This document shows positions 8,272 through 16,153 of a DNA stretch of 64,000 nucleotides, piece by piece. The DNA is from Granulicella sibirica (lineage in GTDB: Bacteria; Acidobacteriota; Terriglobia; Terriglobales; Acidobacteriaceae), in NCBI RefSeq assembly GCF_004115155.1, contig NZ_RDSM01000001.1, positions 2,542,001 through 2,606,000 on the forward strand, given 5' to 3'. Made by a program: the position numbers and the translations under genes. The notes beneath the pieces were generated by a model. It searched no databases, had not been told where the DNA came from, and saw nothing but the letters and a program-made list of their open reading frames with translations. Within the stretch, counting starts at the first letter, position 1; each line of letters starts with the position of its first letter.

Positions 8272-10308
8272 TTAGCGTGGGACGGGGGCTTGTTCGGCCT
8301 GGTGGATGAGCTTTTCGGCGTCGTCGGGTAGAAGTAAGCGCTGCTTTACGAGCGCTTCGGCGGCGGTGCGGACGCGGGTGACGTAGGCGGCGTGGGTGGG
8401 GTAGCGTTCTTCAAGTGACGGGCGAGGGTCATGGGTGGCGGAGCGCTCGGCGGCGGTGGCGGGGAAGGGGATGTAACCGCCGGTGAGGGAGCAGAACTGG
8501 CCCTTGCGGAAGCCGCCGTTGACCGGGTTCCAGCCGGTGTAGGTGCCGAGGGGGGCGTCCTGGAGGGGGCTGTGGATGCCGCCGATCTCGTTGCCGTCGG
8601 GGTCGAGGGTGGGTAGGACGGCGGGAGTGGCTCCGAGGATGGTGAGGGGTTGCGCGGGGGCTATGCCGGAGAGGTCGTTGGCGCGGAATTCGGGGCCGAG
8701 GGCGTAGATGAGGTTGGGGTTGAAGACATCGTGGGGGAGAGGCGCGCCGGGGATGCGGGGGAAGGTGGAGAGGACCTGTGCGGCGGGGGCGAGGGTTTTG
8801 GCCTGGAGGGTGGGGTAGATGTTGTCGGGCGGGGCGGTGTCGTCGACGACCCACTGCCTGAGGGCGAGGATGAGGGCGCGGCGGGTGGGGGTTTCGGGGT
8901 TTGGGTTTGCCGGGAGGGTGCAGTTGGCGAGGGGGTGCGGGGTGATCGAGAAGCCGCCGGGACCTCCGCCGTGGGTGGTACCGGCGAAGTAGAAGCGGCG
9001 GACGTTGGCGGGGAGGGGCAGATCGGCTGCGGCGGTGGTTCCTACAAAGCCCATGGAGGCGCGGAGGGAGTAGAACTCGGCTGAGCCGAGAAGTTCGATG
9101 ATTTTGGGGCAGGTGTGGGTGGCGGTGCAGCGGTCGAGCTCTCCGGCGGTGGGGTTGTGGCGGATGGGGTCGGGTGTGGGGGCGTACCAGTTGGCTCCGT
9201 CGGTGCCGATCTCGAAGAGCATGCTGGTTCCGCCGGGGACGCCGAAGCGGACGTTGAGTGGTACCTGGCGGGCCGAGATGATGGGCATAAGGCCGGCGAA
9301 GACGATGTGGCCGGATTCGTCTTCATTGAAGCCCAGGTTGAGGAAGCTGCGGAGGAAATTTCCCGATTGCGAGACGCCGGCAGCGATGGCGGCTCGGGCG
9401 TGTCCGGCCACAGGGTTTTCGAAGCCTTCTCCGCCTGGGCTTGTCATGAGGAAGGCGTTCAGGTCGCGAACGGCGGCGAAGCCGAGGCCCATCACGAGAG
9501 GGTCTTTAGCGGTGTATCGCAGTTCGTAGAGGAGGGCGGGGTCGGCTCCTTGCTTGAGGCAGATCTTTGCGGGATCGGGTGTGCCGGTTTCGCAGTCGGC
9601 CCAGGACCAGTCGGTTGGGGGGATTTCAGATTGGCCGGCGACTGCTCCGTCGATGTCTTCGTACTTCCTGGTGATGAGGTGGGCGTGGGTGGTGTCGAGG
9701 TCGACTGGGGTGGGCGGGAGGTCGTTCGCACCGTAGGTGATGGAGTGGGCGAGGGCGAGGGTCTCACGGCCGGCGGGTTCGTCCATGAAGCGGGCGAAGA
9801 CGGAGCCGGTGATAGGGGAGCCATCGGGATTACGCGCGATGGGGACGCGGATGGTTTCGGCGTGGCCTCCGCCACTGGTGCGGCCTTCGAAGGGGATGTC
9901 GCCCTGCCAGCCGGAGACCAGGAAGAAGTCTCCGTTGGCGTATTCGCGGGGCAGGGCGGGGCTGCCGCGGTTGACGACATCGTAGAAGAGGACGGCCTTG
10001 GGGGATGGGTGGAGCGGGGCGTAGAGGGTGAAAGTTGCGGTGTATTCGACCATGCCCCGGGGGTTCAGGGGGGTGTGGTCGATGTCCTGAATGATGCGGT
10101 TGTGGGGGTCGTGCGGGTCGACTTCACCGTAGGCGTAGCCGGAGAGGACGCGGTAGGTGGCGGGGACGTCCCTGGTGACTTCAGCTGGGGCGGGTTTGAG
10201 CTCGACGCGGACGATGCGGGCCTGGGCGGCGACGGTCAGGGTGAAGAGGGCGAGGGTTGTGAGGCGTTTGAGCAATGCGGCTCCTCGGAATCGCGATGAT
10301 GCCTGCAT
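8272..10308 (-). CDS. Secreted alpha/beta-hydrolase-domain protein
   Basis: A 678-residue protein when started at the ATG at 10308. The first 30 residues form a signal peptide (basic SSRFRG / KR, hydrophobic LTTLALFTLTVAA, cleavage after AQA). The body matches large exported alpha/beta hydrolases, with a nucleophile elbow GVSQSGNF (Ser about 313) and a late FAGTTHGG segment. The natural substrate is unknown. A longer frame reaching 10416 was rejected because its extra residues are translated from the dispersed palindromic repeat. The gene is monocistronic and flanked by repeats on both sides. The call of exported esterase-like hydrolase is fairly sure; the reaction is not. Confidence 0.75.
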   Translation of the reverse strand: MQASSRFRGAALLKRLTTLALFTLTVAAQARIVRVELKPAPAEVTRDVPATYRVLSGYAYGEVDPHDPHNRIIQDIDHTPLNPRGMVEYTATFTLYAPLHPSPKAVLFYDVVNRGSPALPREYANGDFFLVSGWQGDIPFEGRTSGGGHAETIRVPIARNPDGSPITGSVFARFMDEPAGRETLALAHSITYGANDLPPTPVDLDTTHAHLITRKYEDIDGAVAGQSEIPPTDWSWADCETGTPDPAKICLKQGADPALLYELRYTAKDPLVMGLGFAAVRDLNAFLMTSPGGEGFENPVAGHARAAIAAGVSQSGNFLRSFLNLGFNEDESGHIVFAGLMPIISARQVPLNVRFGVPGGTSMLFEIGTDGANWYAPTPDPIRHNPTAGELDRCTATHTCPKIIELLGSAEFYSLRASMGFVGTTAAADLPLPANVRRFYFAGTTHGGGPGGFSITPHPLANCTLPANPNPETPTRRALILALRQWVVDDTAPPDNIYPTLQAKTLAPAAQVLSTFPRIPGAPLPHDVFNPNLIYALGPEFRANDLSGIAPAQPLTILGATPAVLPTLDPDGNEIGGIHSPLQDAPLGTYTGWNPVNGGFRKGQFCSLTGGYIPFPATAAERSATHDPRPSLEERYPTHAAYVTRVRTAAEALVKQRLLLPDDAEKLIHQAEQAPVPR

Positions 10309-10370
10309 GATATCCGGCGGCGAGTGGGGAGGATTGCAGGCAGCGATCACCTGCTCGTCGGCGGTATGGG

Positions 10371-10498
10371 CTCCCCACCTTAGCCGACGATGTTGCTGTC
10401 GGCGAAGGTGGGGCACCCGGCTAAGGTGGGGTACCCGGCTGTTGTGATTGTCTGGCGGAAGGCGACCGCAGATTCCCTTCGCGAAGGACAGCCAGAAA
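10371..10498. repeat. Dispersed palindromic repeat, copy 2, with partial third copy
   Basis: At 10374-10412, CCCACCTTAGCCGAC and GTCGGCGAAGGTGGG form a long near-perfect palindrome with a 9-base centre, followed by GCACCCGG. A partial copy, GGCTAAGGTGGGGTACCCGG, follows at 10420-10439. The AGATTCCCTTCGCGAAGGAC block lies at about 10470-10489 and continues with AGCCAGAAAGG. The same two-part organisation occurs at 7511-7615. It lies in the 5' region of the hydrolase gene and 3' of the PLP-enzyme gene. Confidence 0.7.
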
Positions 10499-10509
10499 GG
10501 CGGATGCGG

Positions 10510-11688
10510 CTAGGTAGTGGGGAAGATTCTTGCGAAGGCTTGCTCGAAGTCGGCGATGAGGTCCTGCGGGGCTTCGAGGCCTACGGAGAGGCGGATGAGA
10601 TGGTCGGAGATGCCGAGGCGCTGGCGGGTTTCGAGAGGGATGTCGCAGTGGGAGGCGGTCGCCGGATTGGTGATGAGGGTTTCGACGCTTCCGAGGCTCT
10701 CGGCGCAGGTGCAGAGCTTGAGGGCTTCGATGAAGTGAAGGGAGTCCTCGGTAGAGGCTTTGAGCTCGAAGGAGAGCATGCCGCCGAAGGCCTTCTGCTG
10801 CTTTTCGGCGAGGGCCTTCTGGGGGAAGGAGTCAAGGCCGGGATAGTAGACGCGGGCGACGCGGGGATGGTCTTCGAGCCACTTGGCGATCTGGCCGGCG
10901 TGGCTGCAGTGCATGGCGAGACGGGCCGGGAGGGTCTTGACGCCCTGGAGAGTGAGCCAGGCGTCGAAAGGGGACGCGATGCTGCCTATGATCTTGCGGA
11001 CGAAGCGGAGGCGCTCGGTGTGCTCCGCGTTGTTGGTCGCGAGGGAGCCGCCGATGGTGGCGTTGTGGCCGTCGATGTACTTGGTGGTGGAGAGCATGGA
11101 GATGTCCGCGCCGAGCGAGAGGCAGTTCTGCAGGAGCGGGGTGAGGAAGGTGTTGTCGACGGCGAGGAGGATGTTCTCGTGGGAGTGGGCGAGGTCGGCG
11201 ATGGCGCGGACATCGGAGAGCTTGAGGGTGGGGTTGGCGGGGGTTTCGATGAAGATGAGGCGGGTGTTGGGGCGGATGGCCTGCTCGGTGGCCTCGACGC
11301 TGGAGGTGTCGGCGTAGGTGTACTCGACGGCGAAGTTTTCGAGGACCTGATGGAAGAGGCGGGCGGTTCCGCCATAGATGACGTCGGAGAGGATGACGTG
11401 GTCGCCGGCTTTGAGGAGGGCAAGGCAGAGGGTGGTGATGGCGGACATGCCGGAACGGAAGCAGAGGGCGTACTCGGTGCCTTCGATGGCGGCGATGGCC
11501 TGTTCGAGGGCGTTGACGGTGGGGTTCGCACCGCGCGAGTAGCCGTAGCCCTTGGTGACGCCGACGCTCTCATGGATATAGGTGGCGGTCTGGTGGATGG
11601 GGAAGAGGATGGAGTTCGACTGCTTCTCGTAGCTGCGATTGGAATGGATGACGAGGGTGGACGGCTGGAAATCGGGACGATCGGACAA
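10510..11688 (-). CDS. Cystathionine gamma-synthase-like PLP enzyme (Cys/Met metabolism)
   Basis: A 392-residue fold-type I PLP enzyme of the Cys/Met metabolism family, with normal length. The cofactor Lys lies in STTKYIDGH (Lys203), the PLP-ring Asp in AVDNTF (Asp178), and phosphate-binding YGYSRGANPT (about 48-57) and FRSGMSAI (about 77-84) are present. The family includes MetB, O-acyl-homoserine sulfhydrylases and gamma/beta-lyases, which sequence by eye cannot separate; a role in cysteine-methionine conversion in the cytoplasm is expected. The start is a TTG at 11688, decided by a perfect AGGAGG ribosome site 6-7 bases upstream. No SAM riboswitch consensus is visible in the leader. Enzyme class is secure, the exact reaction is not. 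Confidence 0.88.
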   Translation of the reverse strand: MSDRPDFQPSTLVIHSNRSYEKQSNSILFPIHQTATYIHESVGVTKGYGYSRGANPTVNALEQAIAAIEGTEYALCFRSGMSAITTLCLALLKAGDHVILSDVIYGGTARLFHQVLENFAVEYTYADTSSVEATEQAIRPNTRLIFIETPANPTLKLSDVRAIADLAHSHENILLAVDNTFLTPLLQNCLSLGADISMLSTTKYIDGHNATIGGSLATNNAEHTERLRFVRKIIGSIASPFDAWLTLQGVKTLPARLAMHCSHAGQIAKWLEDHPRVARVYYPGLDSFPQKALAEKQQKAFGGMLSFELKASTEDSLHFIEALKLCTCAESLGSVETLITNPATASHCDIPLETRQRLGISDHLIRLSVGLEAPQDLIADFEQAFARIFPTT

Positions 11689-11874
11689 GGAACCTCCTGG
11701 GTTGCTGAGCGAGAACGGGCCATGGGACGGGATCGGGGGAGTTGGCCCCAGACGGCTGCTCAGAGAGGCGGGGGTCGCTGCGGAAGCGGGGTCCTGCGTC
11801 TACGCTGGCTTCGTGCCGCCTGGGGCTGGCATGGCCATGGGCATTCGAACTCCGCTACAGGTGTACAGCATGTT

Positions 11875-11903
11875 TTGCCTCGGACGCTACTGACTCATTG
11901 AAT
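11875..11903 (+). promoter_or_regulatory. Possible sigma-70 promoter of the putative small RNA
   Basis: TTGCCT at 11875-11880 and TTGAAT at 11898-11903 are separated by 17 bases; each matches 4 of 6 consensus positions. It lies at the right distance to start a transcript at about 11910 that would end at the terminator at 12048-12074. The match is modest and could be chance. Confidence 0.3.
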
Positions 11904-11909
11904 CATAGA

Positions 11910-12074
11910 TGGCTGGGCATGGGCTGCGGACTCAGCCCATCCATTCGTCCATCCAAAGGTGGAGTGGGATTCATCCCGTGGGGGCGTGACCGGAGGGTGA
12001 ACCGGACCTAATGTTGAGGAAGCAAAGATCTCATCAACACTCCTCCAGCGCCCCGGAAACGGGGTGCTTTTTTT
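11910..12074 (+). ncRNA. Candidate structured small RNA
   Basis: No protein is convincing here, yet this plus-strand stretch ends in a textbook intrinsic terminator although both neighbouring genes are on the minus strand. Inside are several short hairpins: ATGGGCT/AGCCCAT around 11920-11940, GGGA/TCCC around 11966-11977, CCGG/CCGG around 11991-12006, and TGTTG/CAACA around 12013-12039. The predicted length is about 165 nt. I do not recognise it as a known RNA family; it lies antisense to the region upstream of the PLP-enzyme gene. Evidence is structural only. Confidence 0.4.
12048..12074 (+). terminator. Intrinsic terminator with GAAA tetraloop
   Basis: GCGCCCCG and CGGGGTGC form an 8-bp stem (one G-U pair) around a GAAA loop, followed by seven T residues. 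It is oriented for plus-strand transcription and has no plus-strand gene before it, so it is the best evidence for the small RNA at 11910-12074. Confidence 0.75.
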
Positions 12075-12084
12075 GCGCGCATCG

Positions 12085-12609
12085 CTATGGCTCGAGAGTG
12101 TAGGGGAGGAGGAAGCGGCCGATCTGGATGGTGGGGCGATCGGCGGGGGGCCAGATCTTGAAGGACTCGATGCGGATGGGCTGCTTCGAGGCGTGCGCGG
12201 CTACGTTGCCGCGTTCGGCTCCGGTGGCGGCGTCGAAGATGTGGACGAGGAGGCCGTCGGGGCCGCGGCTCCAGCCTAGGACGTAGGCCCCTGCGGGGAG
12301 GGTGATCTCGGTGCCGAGGTGCAGGGGGCTTTGGGTGAGGAGATAGTGCGAGTACTTGCCGTCGGCGGCGTATCCGGCGGTGATGAGGACGACGGCGGCG
12401 ATGGTGTGGCCGTGGTCGTCGGTGATGCCGGTGGCGGTGCGGAGTTCGGTCTCGATGCGTTCTTTTTCGACGGGGGCGCGAGCGGGGAGGAAGGCTTCGA
12501 GCTCGGCGGGGGTGGCGGCGCGCCATGTGGGTTTGGGCTGGGCGCTCAGGGCCAGATGAGGCAGGCAGAATGCGAGGAGACAGATAATCCAGAGTCGCAA
12601 AGGGGTCAC
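12085..12609 (-). CDS. Small secreted protein of unknown function
   Basis: A 174-residue protein with a signal peptide (MTPLRLWIICLLAFCLPHL, cleavage near ALSA) and a mature domain of about 150 residues that I do not recognise. It is rich in beta-type segments and has no catalytic motif that stands out. The start is a GTG at 12609 that overlaps the TGA of the upstream response regulator (GTGA), showing translational coupling. This places it as the last gene of the propeller-kinase operon, so it may be an effector or accessory of that two-component system, which is an inference from position only. The plus-strand terminator just beyond its end does not serve it. Confidence 0.6.
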   Translation of the reverse strand: MTPLRLWIICLLAFCLPHLALSAQPKPTWRAATPAELEAFLPARAPVEKERIETELRTATGITDDHGHTIAAVVLITAGYAADGKYSHYLLTQSPLHLGTEITLPAGAYVLGWSRGPDGLLVHIFDAATGAERGNVAAHASKQPIRIESFKIWPPADRPTIQIGRFLLPYTLEP

Positions 12610-13232
12610 CCGAGATGCACGAAGCCGCGTTGGAGGGCTACGGTTGCGGCCTGGGTGCGGTCGACGACTCCCAGTTTGCCGAGCAGGCTGTTGACGTGGG
12701 TCTTCACCGTGGCTTCGGAGATGAAGAGGTCGGCGGCGATCTCCTTGTTGGCACGACCGGCGACGATGCGTTCGAGGACACTGAGCTCGCGGGCGGTGAG
12801 CTGCTGGCCGCTGACGCGCTCGGCGAGCTTTTCGGCCACGGGCGAGGTGATGCGGGATTTGCCGGCGTGGACGGCCTGGATGGTCTTGAGGAGCTCGTCG
12901 AAGGGCATGCCTTTAAGCATGTAGCCCCTGGCCCCGGCCTGGAGGGCGCGGAAGATGTCTTCGTCGCCATCGTAGGTGGTCAGGACGACGACGCGGGCTT
13001 CGGGGAACTCGGCACGGATTTGCTTGATGGCTTCGACGCCGCCCATTTTGGGGAGTTGGAGGTCCATGAGGGTGACGTCGGGTTTGAGGGTGCGGAACAT
13101 GGCGACTGCTTCGACTCCGTCTCCGACAGATCCGACGACTTCGAGTTCGTCGATGGAGGAGAGCAGGGCGACGAGTCCCTGGCGCACGACCTGGTGGTCT
13201 TCGACCAGCATGATGCGGATTGGATCGGACAC
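12606..13232 (-). CDS. NarL/LuxR-type response regulator
   Basis: A 208-residue DNA-binding regulator. The receiver domain (about 5-120) has the acidic pocket VEDH, the phospho-acceptor in VTLMDLQLP (Asp57) and the conserved Lys in YMLKGM. The C-terminal HTH (about 143-208) has LTARELSVLERIVAGRANKE followed by IFSEATVKTH-like residues (here FISEATVKTHVNSLL), which is diagnostic of the NarL family. It begins 4 bp after the kinase gene and overlaps the next gene by 4 bp, so all three form one operon. It is the cognate partner of the kinase just upstream. Its target promoters are not known. Identification is secure. Confidence 0.95.
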   Translation of the reverse strand: MSDPIRIMLVEDHQVVRQGLVALLSSIDELEVVGSVGDGVEAVAMFRTLKPDVTLMDLQLPKMGGVEAIKQIRAEFPEARVVVLTTYDGDEDIFRALQAGARGYMLKGMPFDELLKTIQAVHAGKSRITSPVAEKLAERVSGQQLTARELSVLERIVAGRANKEIAADLFISEATVKTHVNSLLGKLGVVDRTQAATVALQRGFVHLG

Positions 13233-13236
13233 GGTG

Positions 13237-16002
13237 TTACTCCTTTGCTCCGGCGATGGGGGTGGAGAGGGTGATCTTCGTTCCCTTGCCGAGGCTGCTT
13301 ACGATGTCAAGACTGGCTCCGAGAACTTTGGCCCGTTCGTTCATGCCGCTTAGTCCGAAGTGACCCTGAGCCTTTGCGGCTTCGTCCATGGCGAAGCCCT
13401 GGCCCTTGTCCTCGACGATGAGGACAAGCATATCGCTTTCGTAGAAGAGGTCGATAGAGGCCTCGGCGGCGCGGGCGTGGCGCTGGATGTTCGAGAGGGA
13501 TTCCTGGGCGATGCGGAGGACTTCATTCTCGATGCGGTTGTCGAGTTGGCGGTAGGCTCCGCTGATCTTCAGGTGAATCTTGAGGGTGTCGCCGGAGTAG
13601 CGTTCTACGACCTTGGCGAGGCGGGTGGGAAGGCTGTCCTGGGACAGGTTGGCGCGGAGCTCCCAGATGCTTTGACGGGCATCGGCGAGGCCGTCGGTGA
13701 CGAGCTTGCGGGTCTGCTGGACCTGCTTGATGGCGGCTTCGACCTTGGTGAGCTGGAGGAGTTGGGAGACGATGTCGAGCTGGATGGAGACGCCGACGAA
13801 GTCCTGGGCGAGGGTGTCGTGGATCTCGCGGGCCATGCGGTTGCGCTCGTTGAGGACGAGATCGAAGCGGGCCTGGAGGCGGCGGAGGCGGAGGCGGTAA
13901 AGGGCGATCGAGATGGCCGCGATGGCCAGGATTACGAGGGTGGCGAACCACCATCTGCGATAGAAGGGCGGGATGACGCGGAAGGGGAGGGTGGCTCCGG
14001 CTTCGTTCCAGAGGCCGTCGTTGTTCATGGCCTGGACGCGGAAGGTGTAGCCGCCGGGGGGCAGATTGGTGTACGTGGCGGTGCGGCGGGTGCCGGCGTC
14101 GGTCCAGGCGCGGTCGAAGCCTTCGAGGAGGAAGCGGTAGCGGATCTCGGAAGGCGCGGTGAAGCTGAGGGCGGCGTAGTCGATCGTGAAGCGGGTGTGG
14201 CCGAAGGGGATCTGGATGGGATTGGCGGTGGTGTCGATGGGGAGTTCGTCGACGGAGAACTGCTCGATGGCGACGGGCGGTGGGATGGGATTGATGGGGA
14301 GGTGGGCTGGGTCAAGGATGGCTACGCCGCGGCGGGTGGAGAACCAGAGCTCGCCGTTGGCCATGGACCAGAGGACGGGGGAGCCGGCGGCTACCTTCTC
14401 TTCGCTGGGCATGCCGTCGGCGAGGCCGTAGTGGTTACTGTTGGGCGTGCAGGGGGTGTTGGTTTCGGCGCACTTGTCGAGGCCGGCGATGAGGATGCGG
14501 TCGATGCCCCGGTCGCGGCGGAGCCAGAGGTAGCCCTGGGGGCCGGCGGAGATGCCGTTGATGGGGCTGCTCAGCGCTTCGACGTCGATTGAATGGAAGG
14601 TGTTTTGGATGAGGCGGCTTAGGCCGACGCCCTTGGTGGCGACCCAGAGTTCTCCTTCGCGGTCTTCGGTGATGGCCGTGACGATGCCTTCAGGGAGGCC
14701 GTTGCGGGTGGTGAAGGTGTCGATCTTGCCGTCGGGAGCGAGGGTGGAGAGACCGGTGGAGGTGCCTATCCACAGCGTACCGTTCTGGGCGCGGAAGAGG
14801 GTTCCGATGAGGTCTCCGCCGAGGCCCTGGGCGCGGGTGAGTATCTCCATTTTATCGCCGGTGAGGTGGACGAGGCCGTGGCGGGTTCCGATCCAGACGG
14901 AGCCGTCGGGGTCTGCGAGCAGGGATTGAATGTAGTCGTCGGGGAGGCCCTCGGCGGAAGTGATGTGCTGGACATTTCCGTTGGCGGCGACGTGGTTGAG
15001 GCCGTCGGGGGTGCCAGCCCAGACGCTTCCTTGAAGGCCGGGGGCGAGCGAAAGGATTACGGGGCTGGTGAGGGTTTCGGGGTGGGGAGTGACTCCAGGG
15101 CCCAGGCCACGGAGTCCGTCTTCTCGGGTCCCGATCCAGATGGTGTGGTTGCCGGTCTCCGTGATGGCGGTGACGGCCTGGTTCTCGAGGGAGGGCTCGG
15201 TACGGAACTTCTGGGGGCGAAGGATGTGGAGGCCGGAGGATTCGGTGCCGATCCAGTAGTTTCCTTCGGTGTCCTCGAAGACCTGGAGGACGGGGTTGCC
15301 GTTGAGGGCGGGGACTGGGGTCGCGGTGGAGGCGTCTTTTGTGAGGATAGAGAGGCCGTCGTTGGTGCCGATCCATGCGGTTCCGGCGCGATCAACGAAG
15401 AGGGTTTCGACCCGGGTTCCCGGGAGGGTGGCGCCTACCTTCCACTGCTTCGACGAAGTGCTTGAGTGGCGGCTGACTTCAGTGTTGGTGTAGGTCCAGA
15501 TGCTGCCGTCCGGAGCATTGATGCCCGGGCTGGAGGGCTGAGTTGGAGCGGTGATGAAGTGGTCTGGTATCCACTGGGCGGAGCCGTTGTCTGTGGTGAT
15601 GAAGAGGGAGCCGTCACGGGAGGGTTGCAGGGCGCGGACGGTGCGGGACGGGAGGCCGTTCTTTTCGTCGAAGCGTTTGAAGTGCTGGTTGCGGTAGAGG
15701 ATGAGGCCGTCGGGGGTGCCAATCCAGAGGTCGCCGTTGGTGCTGGAGGCGAGGCAGCAGGCGTCGTCGCTGAGGAAGGCGGGGTCGTTGGTATGGCTGA
15801 AGGTCTTGAAGGCGATGCCGTCGAAGCGGGCTATGCCGGCTTCGGTTGAGAGCCAGAGGAAACCGTCTGGGGTTTGGAGGATCTGGTGGACGCTGTTCTG
15901 GGGGAGGCCGTCTTCGGTGGACCAGGATTGGTGGTGGAGGTAGCGGAGGTCCTGGGCGTGGGTGGGCTGAGTTAGGAGGGCCAGGGCGATGGCAAGGACC
16001 AA
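13237..16002 (-). CDS. Two-component sensor histidine kinase with periplasmic propeller and Y_Y_Y domain
   Basis: A roughly 921-residue one-component-membrane sensor. After a hydrophobic leader (LVLAIALALL, cleavage near THAQ) comes a two-bladed-style propeller of many repeats with WIGT..GL motifs, a Y_Y_Y domain ending PPFYRRWWF, a single membrane helix, then a HisKA_3 dimerisation helix with the phospho-His in AREIHDTLAQ and a HATPase domain (EDKGQGF, GHFGLSGM). The propeller likely binds an extracellular ligand, commonly a carbohydrate in this family. A TTG at 16002 is my preferred start; an ATG-type start at 16137 would add residues encoded by a dispersed repeat. It is followed at 4 bp by its NarL-type regulator. 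Family is secure; the start is uncertain. Confidence 0.88.
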   Translation of the reverse strand: MVLAIALALLTQPTHAQDLRYLHHQSWSTEDGLPQNSVHQILQTPDGFLWLSTEAGIARFDGIAFKTFSHTNDPAFLSDDACCLASSTNGDLWIGTPDGLILYRNQHFKRFDEKNGLPSRTVRALQPSRDGSLFITTDNGSAQWIPDHFITAPTQPSSPGINAPDGSIWTYTNTEVSRHSSTSSKQWKVGATLPGTRVETLFVDRAGTAWIGTNDGLSILTKDASTATPVPALNGNPVLQVFEDTEGNYWIGTESSGLHILRPQKFRTEPSLENQAVTAITETGNHTIWIGTREDGLRGLGPGVTPHPETLTSPVILSLAPGLQGSVWAGTPDGLNHVAANGNVQHITSAEGLPDDYIQSLLADPDGSVWIGTRHGLVHLTGDKMEILTRAQGLGGDLIGTLFRAQNGTLWIGTSTGLSTLAPDGKIDTFTTRNGLPEGIVTAITEDREGELWVATKGVGLSRLIQNTFHSIDVEALSSPINGISAGPQGYLWLRRDRGIDRILIAGLDKCAETNTPCTPNSNHYGLADGMPSEEKVAAGSPVLWSMANGELWFSTRRGVAILDPAHLPINPIPPPVAIEQFSVDELPIDTTANPIQIPFGHTRFTIDYAALSFTAPSEIRYRFLLEGFDRAWTDAGTRRTATYTNLPPGGYTFRVQAMNNDGLWNEAGATLPFRVIPPFYRRWWFATLVILAIAAISIALYRLRLRRLQARFDLVLNERNRMAREIHDTLAQDFVGVSIQLDIVSQLLQLTKVEAAIKQVQQTRKLVTDGLADARQSIWELRANLSQDSLPTRLAKVVERYSGDTLKIHLKISGAYRQLDNRIENEVLRIAQESLSNIQRHARAAEASIDLFYESDMLVLIVEDKGQGFAMDEAAKAQGHFGLSGMNERAKVLGASLDIVSSLGKGTKITLSTPIAGAKE

Positions 16003-16140
16003 ATACAGGGGGCCCTCGCGGTGCTCAGGATGACGGCGTAGAACAGGCAGCGGCAAGTGCGAGACGCAGATTCCCTTCGGGAATGACAACCAAGAAGACA
16101 AAGGCAAGAGCGAAAGCCATAGCGACGGCGAGAGCAAAAG
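16003..16140. repeat. Dispersed intergenic repeat, copy with AGATTCCCTTCGGGAATGAC
   Basis: This gap between the propeller kinase and the MBL-REC gene carries the CGCAGATTCCCTTCGGGAAT block (about 16074-16093, followed by GACAACC), also seen at 7586 and 10467, plus a GAGGGCCCCCTGTATTTGG-type segment (read on the minus strand). It separates genes that otherwise look like one operon and provides a spurious N-terminal extension to the kinase frame. Confidence 0.6.
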
Positions 16141-16153
16141 TGGATTCCCTCCT

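Noticed and set aside
9115..10299. 394-codon plus-strand frame opposite the secreted hydrolase
   Set aside because: Repetitive Gly/Val/Glu composition with no domain; mirror of the coding strand.
11689..11900. SAM riboswitch upstream of the PLP-enzyme gene
   Set aside because: No match to the SAM-I core sequence could be found in the leader; only GC-rich unstructured sequence.
10390..11901. 503-codon plus-strand frame opposite the PLP-enzyme gene
   Set aside because: No family signal, low complexity, and the minus strand has a complete enzyme with catalytic Lys.
13360..14592. 410-codon plus-strand frame opposite the propeller kinase
   Set aside because: Low-complexity shadow; kinase motifs on the minus strand are unambiguous.
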